Made by a program: the position numbers and the translations under genes. DNA of 64,000 nt from Aporrectodea caliginosa (lineage: Eukaryota > Annelida > Clitellata > Crassiclitellata > Lumbricidae): contig JACEVL010000046.1 of NCBI GenBank assembly GCA_020284085.1, positions 124,001-188,000 on the forward strand. Reading direction: 5' to 3'. The notes below the pieces were generated by a model that made no database searches, was not told where the DNA came from, and was given only the letters and a program-made list of their open reading frames with translations. Shown here piece by piece: positions 35,092 through 45,329 of the stretch; within the stretch, counting starts at the first letter, position 1, and each line of letters opens with the position of its first letter.

Positions 35092-38000
35092 ATAAATATA
35101 TACATATAATAATACATGTAATATATATGTATGTATAGACTATATATGATATAGTGATATAAACAGAAGTGCAGGCACACCAGATACAAACTAACAAATA
35201 TATTAATATAATATATAGATATATTATAAATAAATTATAAATATAATGCATGTAATATATATGTATGTATAGACTACATATACTAAATGCCGGGGGTAAT
35301 GGCAGGGGGTAATGGCAGGGGAAATATCCTACGGGGGTAATGGCAGGGGGGTAATGGCAGGGGGTAATGTCCAGGGGGTAATGTCCTGCTTCCCTGTCTG
35401 ACAGTACTGCTGAACAAAAGCATATCAAAATTACGGGATTTATCGCTATTTTCAAAAATAATGCTGGTAGTCAAAGGGTTAAAAGACATTATTTCAAAGA
35501 TGGTATGACAATGGTGTTACAATAAAGTCCTTCAAAAAAGAAAATGTGGATTCCTACAGTGATTTTGTAATTGTAAGTCTGAAATTTTGGGGGACGCTCT
35601 AAATTCTGTATGCCCAAAACATTTGACTGTGTGCCACTTCGGGCACGCGTGCCATAGGTTCGTCATCCCTGTGCTAACACTACATGCTCATGACTGCCTC
35701 AGGGCTAGTTCACAGGACTGCTCTTCTTCTTCTTCATAGCTATATCTCAGAAAATAAATTCCCGAAGGTAAAACGCAAACCCTTCTGTCACTGCTTTGAA
35801 TTCATTCATTCGGGAATTTATATAGCGCCCCTTCAAGGAAACTACTCAGAGGCGCTCCCGACTCCAACGCGCCCAAAAAAGAACAGTTTTGAGTTTATTA
35901 AGGAAAGTTTCAGGCAGACTCCCAGGGTGTAGACGCAGCTCTAGAGGAAGACCATTCCAGGTCACTGGGCCTGCCACAGAAAAAGCTCGGTTCTGCATTG
36001 TTGCAGTACGAGCAAAAGGAACCATAAGAACTCCTTTTTTGCCATTCAGTTACATTTAAAACCAGATCAGCATTTATAAAGCAATAAATTAGTAGTTATT
36101 TGTAAATTCCAGAGCACAATTCAACAAGGTATCAACCAATGGCACACCAAAGTCAAGTTAATATTGAGAAGATCGATCCAATAACTCTAGTTACAGATGA
36201 GTTTGCTAGATAAAAAAACCTTGTCATAAAACCGTTGAATATCTTGATTTTGCCAATACATCTCTATAAAACTGTTTTTTTAATTAAATTAAATAGAATG
36301 GTGACTTTGAACTTACACTGTAGCCTGATTGTTTCAGAGTTGCATTTGTACTGGCTGGCGATTGATCGCGTCGTCTGACACACATACGACTGGCTGTCCA
36401 TAGAAAGATCAGTCTTCAATGTTACAGAATACGTTGTGATATTACCAGACTGAACACTGGTCGCCTTTTCTATGACAGAGTTTTCTCCAGCCTTCCTCCA
36501 TTCCAGCCGTGGAGGAATGTTGCCATGGTATGTGACACTACATGATAATTGCACTTCACCTGGTTGTAATTCACAGCTGTTTCCATCTTGAATCAATTTG
36601 GACTGGCAAGTGGGCTCATCAGCTGATAAAATCGCAAAAAAGATTTATTGCAGCACACAGATTCAAATATATTTATATCGCTATAATCATCATAAATTAT
36701 TATTATTATGAGAGGCTCTTAAATATCTTGTTACATTACATAATTATTATAGATTTTTAACCACCACTTCTACCTAATGACCAAGCATCAATCGAAGTTG
36801 TTGAGAAACTGTGTGAAGGGCAGGAACTGTGGCAAAGGATTCTCAAACCCATACTCTCTATGTTAAAAGCCCAGTGGTCTAATCAACCATACCCCAACAA
36901 ATGAATGAATGAAGTGGGAACTTATTTGCTCTCAGTCTTGGTTATTTCTTTTCTCAGCACGTCCATCACATAAAATACTCACAAACATTAAACATGACAA
37001 TGAACAAATCAAGACAAAACCTCATCACAAAGCAAAAACAAAAAGATTCTGATAAAAAAACCAACAGCAAAAGTAGAAGCACCCACATTAGGACATTTAG
37101 GCATTAGCAGCCAGTTACCAACTTAAGTAAAGTCCTGAAATTCTCACAACTCTGCTACTCAGACTTCTTTCGTTCTAAACAGAAACTTAACTCTTCCAGA
37201 CTACCCAGTCGTATCATAATCGTACAGTGACACTCTGTATAGCTAATCAATCGGCACCAGCTTATTCACAAGCAGTGCATTGTGTTGGAGGGGTTGTCCA
37301 GAGATGTCAAGGGGAGATTCAAGTGCAGTTGCCAGAGAGACCATATAAGTAAGTATAAGTAAGTATATTCTTTATTAAACCAATTGTATATCCGCACTCT
37401 GGTGTACATGCGTTTTAATAACAAACAACTGTCAATATGAGTACAATATTCTAACAATAAACGTCTTTCGCTGTAAATTATCTGCAAGAGGTATACAATG
37501 GTCGTGCGATCGCGGTCACAGGGTATAGTGTTGGGGCTTTTTTGGTGGAAGTAAACTATGCAGTACATGGCCCTGGTTCATCATATGCACTTCTAAACTT
37601 TGTAAGGAGGGCATTATCAAATTACAGCTGCATTGTTTTTGCAAAAATATAACAATGCAATGTTCAACTAACCTAGAACAATGAGTTTTGCTGCTGGGCT
37701 CTGCCTCCCATGCCCTCCATCGTCCTGACAGAAATATTCTCCAGCATCCTGAGATTCCACAAATGGAATGACCAGGTTGTACGCTCCAGTCAAGCCGTTG
37801 ATCTCAATCCGGAATCGTCCCAAGTACGGAATGTAAAATGATCCGCCCGCATATACGTCATTGCTTCCATGGCTCCAGTGGATTTCCTTCGACAGAACAT
37901 CCGTTGAACAGTTGAAATAGGTCGAGTCATTGACCTTTGATTCTGTGTCACGAGGGGTCACTGTCAGGTTGGCACTGGCTAAAATATCATTATAATTATA

Positions 38001-41000
38001 TTATTGGGTCAGTCCATGTGAAATCACCAAGGGCCTGTAACTGACCTATCTCAGATTTGGCTGTAACTTTGCTATTTTGTAGTTTGATATGTTTATACAT
38101 CATAATACATTTTTTAGAAGCCTATCACCATGTTTCTGCATTGTATGGCTGACGGAAATGGAGGGGGGTTTGAAGCACTTGCAACATGTTTGAACTGGTG
38201 ACATGTTCAGAGGGCAGTATCTCAGGAACGAATGCACACAGGGTTGCAAAATGTTTTGATTTTTTGTGTACTTTCTGATTCTGTAAATCATTCTGACTTG
38301 AAGCAAATAGTTTCCCATTAATATGGGTGTAAAAGTGGCCAAAACCACAGTTTCACGTTTAAATCGGCAATATTCATGGCATTCTAGCAGTGAAGACTTC
38401 AAAAGCTGTTGCAAATAGTTTACATTTCTGTTATCTGCATATAGTTCCCTGTGTGTGTAGCAAATCTTGGCCTTTTTACTCTATGTCTTCATGGTGATAC
38501 AAGTCTTCAAAGTTGGTCCGTCCCGCAAACTGCCTCATCTTCGGCTGCAGGTATACACGTGTGGGACAACCGATAGAGCAATGATTTTTGACTCAGTGTT
38601 GTAGAGCTTAAACAGGCCTTTCCAATGATATATAGTTTGTTTGGTGCATCAGTGTCCCTCACATCATTGCAAGTGGTCGATATAATTATATATTTTAACT
38701 TTCGTGAGTGGCTGAACATTTTAAAAGCTGCAGAATGCTCTGATGTTGCGTTTGAGCTTGACAACTTATTAGTCAATTATTTTTGCATATAAATTACCAA
38801 GGTATTTAGATTTTAGAACAGAAATTTACATTATTTACTTAACAAGTTTCATGCATCATATGTATGCATGTAAGTATGTTAACTTTCATAGAATGCATGT
38901 TATGAGACTCACAAATGCACAAGATATATACAATAATCAGTAAGTTTATTTTAAAGTGACATTCAAAATTGTAGCAAATTTGAGTCAAAGCACAGATTTT
39001 AATATGGTATGTTCTGAATTATTTCGAATGCAACATTCAGAATCTCACAGAATGACTTGCAGAGAGTGATTGTCAAACTATTATTATTCATTAGCTAATA
39101 ACAGAACCTTTACTTCTAATTTGAAGTGCTAAATAGAAAGTACTGCAAGAGATCATTCGCAAATGATAAAATATATGATAAATTCTACCAATTACAATCA
39201 TGTGAGGCACTCTGATTCACCCAACAAACTATATAATCTTTGGAAAGGTCAGTTCAAGTTCTACAACACTCCCTCAAACCCATTGTTCTATCTGGAGTCC
39301 TACATGCGCATACCTGCAGCCGAAGATGAGGCCGCTTATGGGATGGACCAACTTTAAGGACTCATATCACCATGCGGACATAGAGTTGAAAGGCCAAGAT
39401 TTGCTACACACAGGGAACTATATGCAGATAATAGAAATGCAAACTATTTGCAACAGCTTTTGAAGTCTTCACTGCTACAATGCCATGAATATTGCCGATT
39501 TAAACGTGAAACTGTGGTTTTGGCCACTTTTACACCCATATTAATGGGAAACTATTTGCTTCGAGTCAGAATGATTTAGCCTACAGAATCAGAAAGTACA
39601 CAAAAAGTTGTACAAAATCACAAAAGTTTGCAACCCTGTGTGCATTCGTTCCTGAGATACTGCCCTCTGAACATGTCACCAGTTCAAACATGTCGCGAGT
39701 GCTTCAAACCCCCCTCCATTTCCGTCAGCCATACAATGCAGAAACATGGTGATAGGCTTCTAAAATTTTTAATATGATGTACAAACATCAAAATCAAAAA
39801 CATCAAACTACAAAATAGCAAAGTTACAGCCAAATCTGAGATAGGTTAGTTACAAGGTATATCACATATTTGATGATTTCACATGGACTGACCCTATTAT
39901 AATCATTATTTTTATGTCCGGAAAAGTTATAACATGTGCAAGGTCACGCAAAAATGCAAATACGGGTGTAGAGCAGATTAGGGAAACAGATCTATGCACA
40001 ATTTATCTGTATCTATCATCCTTGTCATCATCACCATCACCATCATCAGTATCAATATCACTATTATCATCATACTGAACGACAAAAATGATATCAAAGG
40101 CCTGCATGCACATCGAGGACGGACACAATTAATATGCACACAGGACAGAAGATAAGACTGACGGAAGACAGGAGACGTTGGAGGAATATTGCTCATGATG
40201 CGGCCGACCCTCGAAGCGAGGATGGCTGAGAACAGAACAGAACACAACACATGACGATGTTGATGGTGAATTATGATACATTAAGGTTATTAATAATTAT
40301 TATTACTTAATGTGTTTATCAGCAGTAGTATTCAGTCGATGAAGAACAAATATGGCAAAAGAGAAACAACCACCGAGTCCTTGTCCACTTTACATGCATA
40401 TGTATTAGTTCATGTATGTATGTATCAGGACAGCACAATATAGCACATTTTAAGTACCTCTCAAAATTGCTTTACCTATGCCCATCTAACAGAGCTAAAC
40501 TCTTTCTCTTCCTTTAAGAAATGCCTCAAAACTCATTGGCTTTCAAGAATTTAGATATCTCTTCACTTGGCGAAGTCCTAACAAACGACATTTGCTGTGT
40601 GACCTTGTGCATGCGAAAACGTTTGTAATAATAATAACAATAATGGGTATGACTTGGGTTTGGCAAACCAGTTGGGAATGCCCCTTGTTATATTTGTCAC
40701 CTCTGAACTAGTCTGTAGCCCCATATCACGTTTTACATATATCAGGTTTTCTTTCCTTTGCTCTGGGTGAACTGGTTGTTTCTCGTGCATACACCTTGAC
40801 AATGCAACATCACATATTTTCGGCAGGAGGACCATCCACCTGGAACAGACTCCCTTTGGATCTGCAAGTTGTCTTAGAAAGGGATTCTGCAAGTGCCTCC
40901 TATAAACACTCAAAAGCTTTTGTTTTCTACAGTAACTGGGGTTGGGTTGGTAGTGCCTCTCAGAAGCTATATTAGAGAGGCGCTATATAAATACTCTGAA

Positions 41001-41179
41001 TGAAATAAAACTGGAATTGAACTCCACCACTTCTTGAACTCTGGCAGTGACAGTTCCACAAATGGAGTGTCATTAAAAAGGAACTAACCAACCAAACTCG
41101 AATTACCTGAGTGCCACCCAACACAGCCAATGAATAAAGCGATGAATGCGACTCTTTCCATTCCATCAAAGGAGTTCAT
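24646..41179 (-). CDS. Gene A2: three-Ig transmembrane receptor with cytoplasmic NHL-like beta-propeller
   Basis: Ten proposed minus-strand exons, all phase 1: 41107-41179, 37673-37978, 36317-36622, 30819-31073, 28821-28946, 28268-28309, 27790-27903, 27391-27504, 27267-27311, 24646-25490, giving about 741 aa with no internal stop. Residues 1-24 signal peptide; 27-126 V-like Ig (C48, W59, C108); 127-228 C2-like Ig (C154, W168, C208); 229-313 third Ig-like domain (C247, C286); membrane helix about 319-342; then WRRRR; tail 343-460 with YETV (Y358) and repeated exons; 461-741 NHL-like propeller. NHL propellers are known from TRIM/B-box proteins; their fusion to an Ig receptor is unusual as far as I know. 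Role inferred: surface recognition coupled to an intracellular propeller scaffold. The chief doubt is whether one transcript joins exons 27267 and 25490. The short exon could end at 27261 instead (743 aa). Confidence 0.72.
25491..26513. other. A2 intron 9, part
   Basis: AT-rich intron. A SINE/LINE tail fragment with TATAGCGCC near 26150. Nothing else recognised. Confidence 0.5.
26514..26852. mobile_element. hAT MITE with perfect 8-bp target duplication
   Basis: Inverted ends CAGTGCTTCCCAAA, 339 bp, flanked by CCTTAGGG (26506-26513 and 26853-26860). No coding capacity. Located in the intron before the NHL exon. Confidence 0.92.
27267..27311 (-). CDS. A2 exon 9: short tail exon (tentative)
   Basis: 15 codons (GDGFGNEVTTVQQST) between acceptor GGGAG and donor GTGAAG, phase 1; extending to 27261 uses the next GTGAAA. 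The pyrimidine tract is poor, so this exon may be skipped or dead. Either way the downstream phase is unchanged. Confidence 0.45.
27391..27504 (-). CDS. A2 exon 8: repeated tail exon, copy 2
   Basis: 114 bases, acceptor TTTACAG, donor GTAGGC, phase 1. Begins EAEANKDDQSAMPLMSMNAE. Hydrophilic, probably unstructured. Confidence 0.75.
27790..27903 (-). CDS. A2 exon 7: repeated tail exon, copy 1
   Basis: 114 bases, phase 1. Begins ENETIKADQSTTPLIALTAE. Matches exon 8 in length and pattern (E-x-E-x3-K-x-DQS-x2-PL). Confidence 0.75.
28268..28309 (-). CDS. A2 exon 6: short tail exon with YETV
   Basis: 14 codons between acceptor TTTGTAG and donor GTAAGT, phase 1. Its AEYETVKRDDSATP resembles the start of the two 114-base exons that follow, so it looks like a shortened copy of the same unit. 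Confidence 0.7.
28821..28946 (-). CDS. A2 exon 5: transmembrane segment
   Basis: Acceptor TTTTTTAG, donor GTTAGT, phase 1, 42 codons. About 24 hydrophobic residues (YLWVLWILVTVIIIITLIII) followed by WRRRR. Confidence 0.85.
29465..30094 (+). pseudogene. Non-LTR retrotransposon reverse-transcriptase C-terminal fragment
   Basis: An open frame 29540-30094 encodes the familiar end of endonuclease-reverse transcriptases (YGSETWTLTKK, MWIWRKMQRISW, RAKLRFFGHIMR, GRRKQGRPR, GKWRN). 5'-truncated, so not functional. Opposite strand to the host gene A2, in intron 4. Confidence 0.85.
30095..30818. other. A2 intron 4, part
   Basis: No gene or clear repeat recognised. Confidence 0.45.
30819..31073 (-). 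CDS. A2 exon 4: third Ig-like domain
   Basis: Acceptor TGTGCAG after a T-rich tract, donor GTATCA, phase 1, 85 codons. EEVKCSA ... KWKWF ... GSHRCEA fits a short Ig domain; two further cysteine pairs are possible. Confidence 0.78.
31845..35393. mobile_element. Inner element with GGTAATGGCAGGG ends and long inverted arms
   Basis: Both ends carry tandem CCATTACCCCC-type repeats in inverted orientation (about 31898-31925 and 35289-35390), then AT-rich inverted arms (31925-32240 and 34980-35285). The middle encodes the broken transposase-like gene 32935-34217. Part of the flank (about 40 bases from GAACAAAAGCATATC) is repeated inside the left end. Confidence 0.65.
32935..34217 (-). pseudogene. 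Decayed transposase-like gene, family not named
   Basis: Homology-like blocks run in order on the minus strand across at least three frames: FDTTASNTG-x-H-x-G (about 34030-33990), FRAFQDSRLNDYKEWRDAT (about 33780), PIRKPGAFHHARWMAK (about 33620) and NDGAERGVAMISTFNDSLTK...QPLLQ...HRR (about 33020). I recall this block order from unnamed transposon-associated proteins of invertebrates, but cannot assign a superfamily with certainty. Frameshifts and stops make it non-functional. Confidence 0.6.
35808..36040 (-). mobile_element. CR1/L2-like LINE 3' end
   Basis: Reads as a reverse-transcriptase C-terminus (QNRAFSVAGPVTWNGLPLELR ... KLKTVLFW) and ends in the shared tail GGGGCGCTATATAAAT and an AATG repeat. 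The best-preserved copy in the window. Confidence 0.85.
36317..36622 (-). CDS. A2 exon 3: C2-like Ig domain
   Basis: Acceptor TTATCAG, donor GTAAGT, phase 1, 102 codons. LSCSV, LEWRK and SYVC mark the fold. Two extra cysteines near the N-terminus (C132, C143) may form an added disulphide. Homologous to B1 exon 3. Confidence 0.85.
36830..36912 (-). repeat. Degenerate tRNA-SINE fragment
   Basis: Minus-strand remnant of the head seen at 4985-5165 (AGAGAGTATGGGTTTGA), ending in AATG units on the plus strand. Confidence 0.4.
37673..37978 (-). CDS. A2 exon 2: V-like Ig domain
   Basis: Acceptor TTTTAG above 37978, donor GTTAGT below 37673, 102 codons. YFNC, IHW, DAGEYFC and the ending AKLIVL mark a V-type domain. 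Paralogue of A1 1-281. Confidence 0.88.
38006..39894. mobile_element. Foldback element, arms of about 720 bp
   Basis: Begins GGGTCAGTCCATGTGA and ends in the reverse complement. The left arm (38006-38720) and right arm (39170-39894) are inverted copies with scattered differences. TATT flanks both ends. A1 intron 1 near 300-330 has the uninterrupted sequence, so it is an insertion into A2 only. No transposase. Confidence 0.88.
40153..40243 (+). mobile_element. LINE 3' end fragment
   Basis: Sister of 9466-9566. Absent at the paralogous site near 510 in A1 intron 1, so it arrived after the duplication. Confidence 0.75.
40700..41003 (+). mobile_element. CR1/L2-like LINE 3' end
   Basis: TMQHHIFSAGGPSTWNRLPL-type C-terminus followed by the GGCGCTATATAAAT tail. 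Present in diverged form in A1 intron 1. Confidence 0.75.
41107..41179 (-). CDS. A2 exon 1: signal peptide
   Basis: ATG at 41179, 24 codons with a hydrophobic core (VAFIALFIGCVG), donor GTAATT, phase 1. Conserved with A1 1365-1449. Confidence 0.75.
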
Positions 41180-43022
41180 TCCATTATCACTGCAACAGAC
41201 ATATTAGTTTACAAACGAGTAACGCACATGGCAACAGCATCCCGTCAAAGTAAAACAAACAATTTACATTAACAATAACATTACATCACATGTGTCTCAA
41301 TCACATAAGCCCACATAAATATTAAAGCCAAAGCCATCTTTCATCACTATAAGCTTTACAGTTGAACACCAAGCACAAAATTAGAAGTTTCCCACTCAGT
41401 AGTTACATCTCTGGCCCATACTACACATTGGAATGTTGTTTTTCTAGGACACTCTTAATGGTGCTATAGAAAACATAACAATATCTTTGGGCATACTGCG
41501 CGGATGCTGGACGGTACCAGCAGTGGCGTAAATCATGGGGGACAGATGGGGATTGTCTCCCCCAAAGCTTTGACTGTCCCTCCACCAAAATATGCAAAAA
41601 CCTGGCCCCAGAAAAAGTCTGTCCCCCAAAGTTATGTAGATTTTTGCCTCTCGGTGCCAGGTTTTCTAATGACGACCCTAACCCTAACTGACCCTCACAA
41701 TGCCTAAACTGACCCTAACCGGCACTCACGACACCAGTTAACTTACGCACTTTATCCTTAAGCCCCCGATACTACAAGCTTGCCAAAAACAATACCAAAT
41801 AGAAAATTAGACATTTCCCACACAGTAGTTACATCTCTGACCCTTAGTATATGTTGGTCGATCACTTTCAAATAATAAAATTCTAGCCTCAATTCTCCTA
41901 GCTTTTCTTCCAACTTTCTGTTCGATGTAACCCACCATCACTAACTTTCTACCTTTCACTCTGGACTTAGTTGTAATCGAACCCGACCTTACCAACCTCA
42001 GATTCAGTTTTCCACTACACCCATTTATGTAGCTGGTTCCTACTGCCTTGATATTAATTTTAACCTAATCTAATGACTTCTATAGAGCCCTTATAAATAC
42101 ACACGGCAACAATCTATGTTCGCTCAAAGAGAAACCGTAATCAAAGATATAATCAATCTGAGAATCCAGGTCAAAAGTAACGGCGCTAAAGAAATTCGGC
42201 GACTGCGATCAAGATTTCACTTTCGCTATAAAATACTGCATGCCAGTGTCGATCGAAATACCCAAGTTTTGCGCCAAATGAATGTAAAGAAGGTTGATCA
42301 AAAGAAGTCACACTCTAGAGGTCAAAGACCTTCGATCAAAGCAATAACTTTCTCCTTTTGTGAAAGCTGGAATCATATCCTGACTCTTTTAATTAGGTCA
42401 AAGTTAAATAGGTCAAAGTTGTCATATTCATAGTCGATAACTTAAAAATAAAGTTTTGCGGTCGCCGTAAATGGAAAGCGAAGCTTATAACGTTGCCGCG
42501 ATGTTAATTTGTGAAACCGTTAATCATTGGTGTTTTCGGTGGCTGTGTCAGTAGTGTGTATCCCGTGTCAAGCATCTTTATTTCTACAGAGGAGAATGTT
42601 TAAAAATGAAAAAAATGAATAAACATGACCTCTAACTTGACATACTCGACAACCACTGACCTAATTTTGTAACCATGGGAAAACCCCGAGCCTAAAATAA
42701 CGCGACACCAAAAGCGAAATCAGACTTATGAATGCGACGCGTCAGTGAGCATTTCTCTACATTATCTCTGAATTACGGGAGTTTCGTAGCAAAAACAAAG
42801 ATCTTATGGTTAGGTCGAAGGGAGCGAAATAATATTTTTATGATATGCGATTTCAAAACATCGTAGAAATGTCTGCTTCTAACCTTTTGTTGAGAAAATA
42901 GCACAGCCTTCCACGACGCTTCATCGAAGTCTCAAATATTGTGTTGTGCTTTCTGATTGGCTGTTGTTCTAGGCTTTGCAATTGGCTGGTTTCGGGGCGC
43001 CATTAACGTACACCTAAAATAA
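41180..43022. other. Intergenic DNA between A2 and B2, aligned to 1450-5560
   Basis: Upstream region of A2. Contains a CAGTGGCGTAA-type transposon end near 41519 and degenerate TAACCC/TGACCC repeats at 41670-41730. The stretch 42110-42440 aligns with 1970-2950 minus the 2133-2821 insert. Confidence 0.5.
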
Positions 43023-43030
43023 TAACTATG

Positions 43031-43624
43031 GGTAAAGTCGTAGTTTACGTTGCTAAATTATTCTAATGTCTTCAATGCCGTACTTGACGTTGGTAAGTAA
43101 GAAGTCTACCTATGTGCATGTTAACTATCATCAATCCACCTTCCATTTCATTAAGAAATTTTTTCATCAATCCAACTTCTATTTAATTTGAAAAAATTAC
43201 TTTTATCAATCCAACTTGTATTTCATGAAAGAAATATTTTTCATCAATGGAACTTTTATTTAAGCAAAGATATATTCTCATGGATCCAGCTTCTAATTAC
43301 GGAAACAATAATTATTATTTTCATCAATCCAGTTTCTATTGAATCCAAAACTTAATTTCATCCATCCAGCTTCTATTTAAGGGAAAAATTATTTCGATCG
43401 ATCCAACTTCAATTTTGAACACAGGAACGTTTTCATCAATCCCACTTCCATTTAGGGAAGCAATTTCTTTCATCAATCCAGCTTCCATTTTACAGTGACA
43501 ACTGACAACATCAAATAATTTAGCAACGTAAACTACGACTTTACCACGCTCAAGAACCCTACGGCAAATTGAAATTCAGATTCGCGACCATAGACACCGC
43601 AGGGTTCTTGAGCGTGACTTTACC
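43031..43624. mobile_element. MITE with 8-bp target duplication and shared minisatellite
   Basis: Ends GGTAAAGTC/GACTTTACC, flanked by TAACTATG (43023-43030 and 43625-43632). A longer inverted repeat of 32 bases pairs 43031-43062 with 43514-43545. The middle is a minisatellite of ATCAATCCAACTTCTATTT units, the reverse complement of the 2133-2821 core. A hairpin with arms ACGCTCAAGAACCCT (43546-43617) sits at the right end. A related copy lies near 60076-60560. Confidence 0.85.
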
Positions 43625-43833
43625 TAACTATGTAGGCTACATTATCAGATTTCCTCAGCGCCATAATAATTAGGCCTAGGCCTAGCCTATAATGAGCCTC
43701 GCTTAAGAGATAGCCTACCTCAAACCAGTTCATTTTTTTTTAAATATTTGAAATCGCCAATTAAAAACCTAGTAGCAAGGCATAGGCCTAGCAGCTTATC
43801 CACGATCGAGCGCTGTTAGATAATAATATAGGT

Positions 43834-44190
43834 AAGGGGTCTCCAAGTACGGCCCGCGGGCCACACCCGGCCCGTTAAGGCCTTTAATCCGTCCCGCGGA
43901 ACTCTCCTTGAAGAAACAAACTAAATTTGGAAAATTGAAAATTTTAACGCCGCTGTACTCTGACATAGGCATAATCCATGTCGCTGTTTGCACACTAATC
44001 AGGACTAACGAGAAACCATTGTTATTGATAATTTGATATCTGCATTGAAATTCTGCACTGCATCAGACCTCAGGAATAAAATAGTCTGTTTAACGTTATT
44101 CATTCGCGGTTTTTTCTTCGGAGTTTTGGCCCGCGGAGCTTTAGAAAGTCAGCAATGTGGCCCCCCGCTGAAAAACTTTGGAGATCTCTG
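43834..44190. mobile_element. hAT MITE with perfect 8-bp target duplication
   Basis: ATATAGGT at 43826-43833 and 44191-44198. Left end AAGGGGTCTCCAAGTACGGCC; right end reversed CAGAGATCTCCAAAG. CGGCCCGCGGGCC typical of hAT MITEs. Confidence 0.88.
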
Positions 44191-44349
44191 ATATAGGTTC
44201 GACTATAATATGTAGCTACCCCAACAACAATGGCATATGGTGCCCATATGGGCATCATATGTGATCCCATATGGTAATGATCCCTAGATTCATCTGGTTT
44301 GCACCCGAGAGCCCATATTGATTGCATATGTGAAAACCATCTGGGCTTG

Positions 44350-45180
44350 ATATAGCATCAATATGGCATCTATATGGTAGGAGGTTATCTAAACCATATG
44401 TATGTCATATAGATTCCAGATGGTCAATCAATCTGTTTTTCATATGCAATCTATATGCTGTCTATATGTGACCAACTTATCTAAACCATATGTCTGCCAC
44501 ATAGATGCTAGATCATAAGTCAATCTGCATTTCATATGCAATCTATATGTTGTCTATATGTAACCAACTTATCTAAACCATATGTATGCAATATAGATTC
44601 CAGATGGCCTACCGATCTGCATTTCATATGCAATCTATATGTTGTATATATGTAACCGACTTATCTAAACCATATGTATGCAATATAGATTCCAGATGGC
44701 CTACCGATCTGCATTTCATATGCAATCTATATGTTGTCTATATGTAACCGACTTATCTAAACCATATGTATGCAATATAGATTCCAGATGGCCTACCGAT
44801 CTGCATTTCATATGCAATCTATATGTTGTATATATGTAACCGACTTATCTAAACCATATGTATGCAATATAGATTCCAGATGGCCTACCGATCTGCATTT
44901 CATATGCAATCTATATGTTGTCTATATGTAACCGACTTATCTAAACCATATGTATGTCATATAGATTCCAGATGGTCTTCCAATCTGCATTTCATATGCA
45001 ATCTATATATTGTCTATATGTAACCGACTTATCTAAACCATATGTCTGCCCTAGATGATTGACCAATTGCACAACATATTGAATCTATATGTTTTCCATG
45101 TGTACCTAGTTTATCTATGCTGTATGTATGCCATATAGATAGATCCCAGCTAGTTGACCAATCTGCATTTCAAACAGAAT
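44350..45180. repeat. 92-bp satellite array
   Basis: About nine units with ATCTGCATTTCATATGCAAT; the central copies are spaced exactly 92 bases (44615, 44707, 44799). Divergence rises toward both edges. Confidence 0.92.
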
Positions 45181-45329
45181 GGTCACCAGTAAACCATCTG
45201 TGGTCATTTAGTATCCATTTACATGCATAAGTAATCAGGACGTGTACACAATATGTGCACACCATGTAGAACACAGATGGTCTGCTAATGTACTTTCCTA
45301 GTTGAATGCACATCAGTAGAATGTCTGCA

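Larger units (their letters stand above)
31302..35478. mobile_element. TTAA-flanked composite element
   Basis: TTAA at 31298-31301 and 35479-35482; inverted ends CCCTTTGACTACCA are perfect over 14 bases. A second element (about 31845-35393) is inserted within it: flank sequence CTGTCTGACAGTACTG is present on both sides (31830 and 35394). Located in A2 intron 3. Confidence 0.8.

Noticed and set aside
44350..45180. CRISPR-like regular repeats
   Set aside because: Units are contiguous 92-bp tandem copies without unique spacers, in eukaryotic DNA with introns; it is a satellite.
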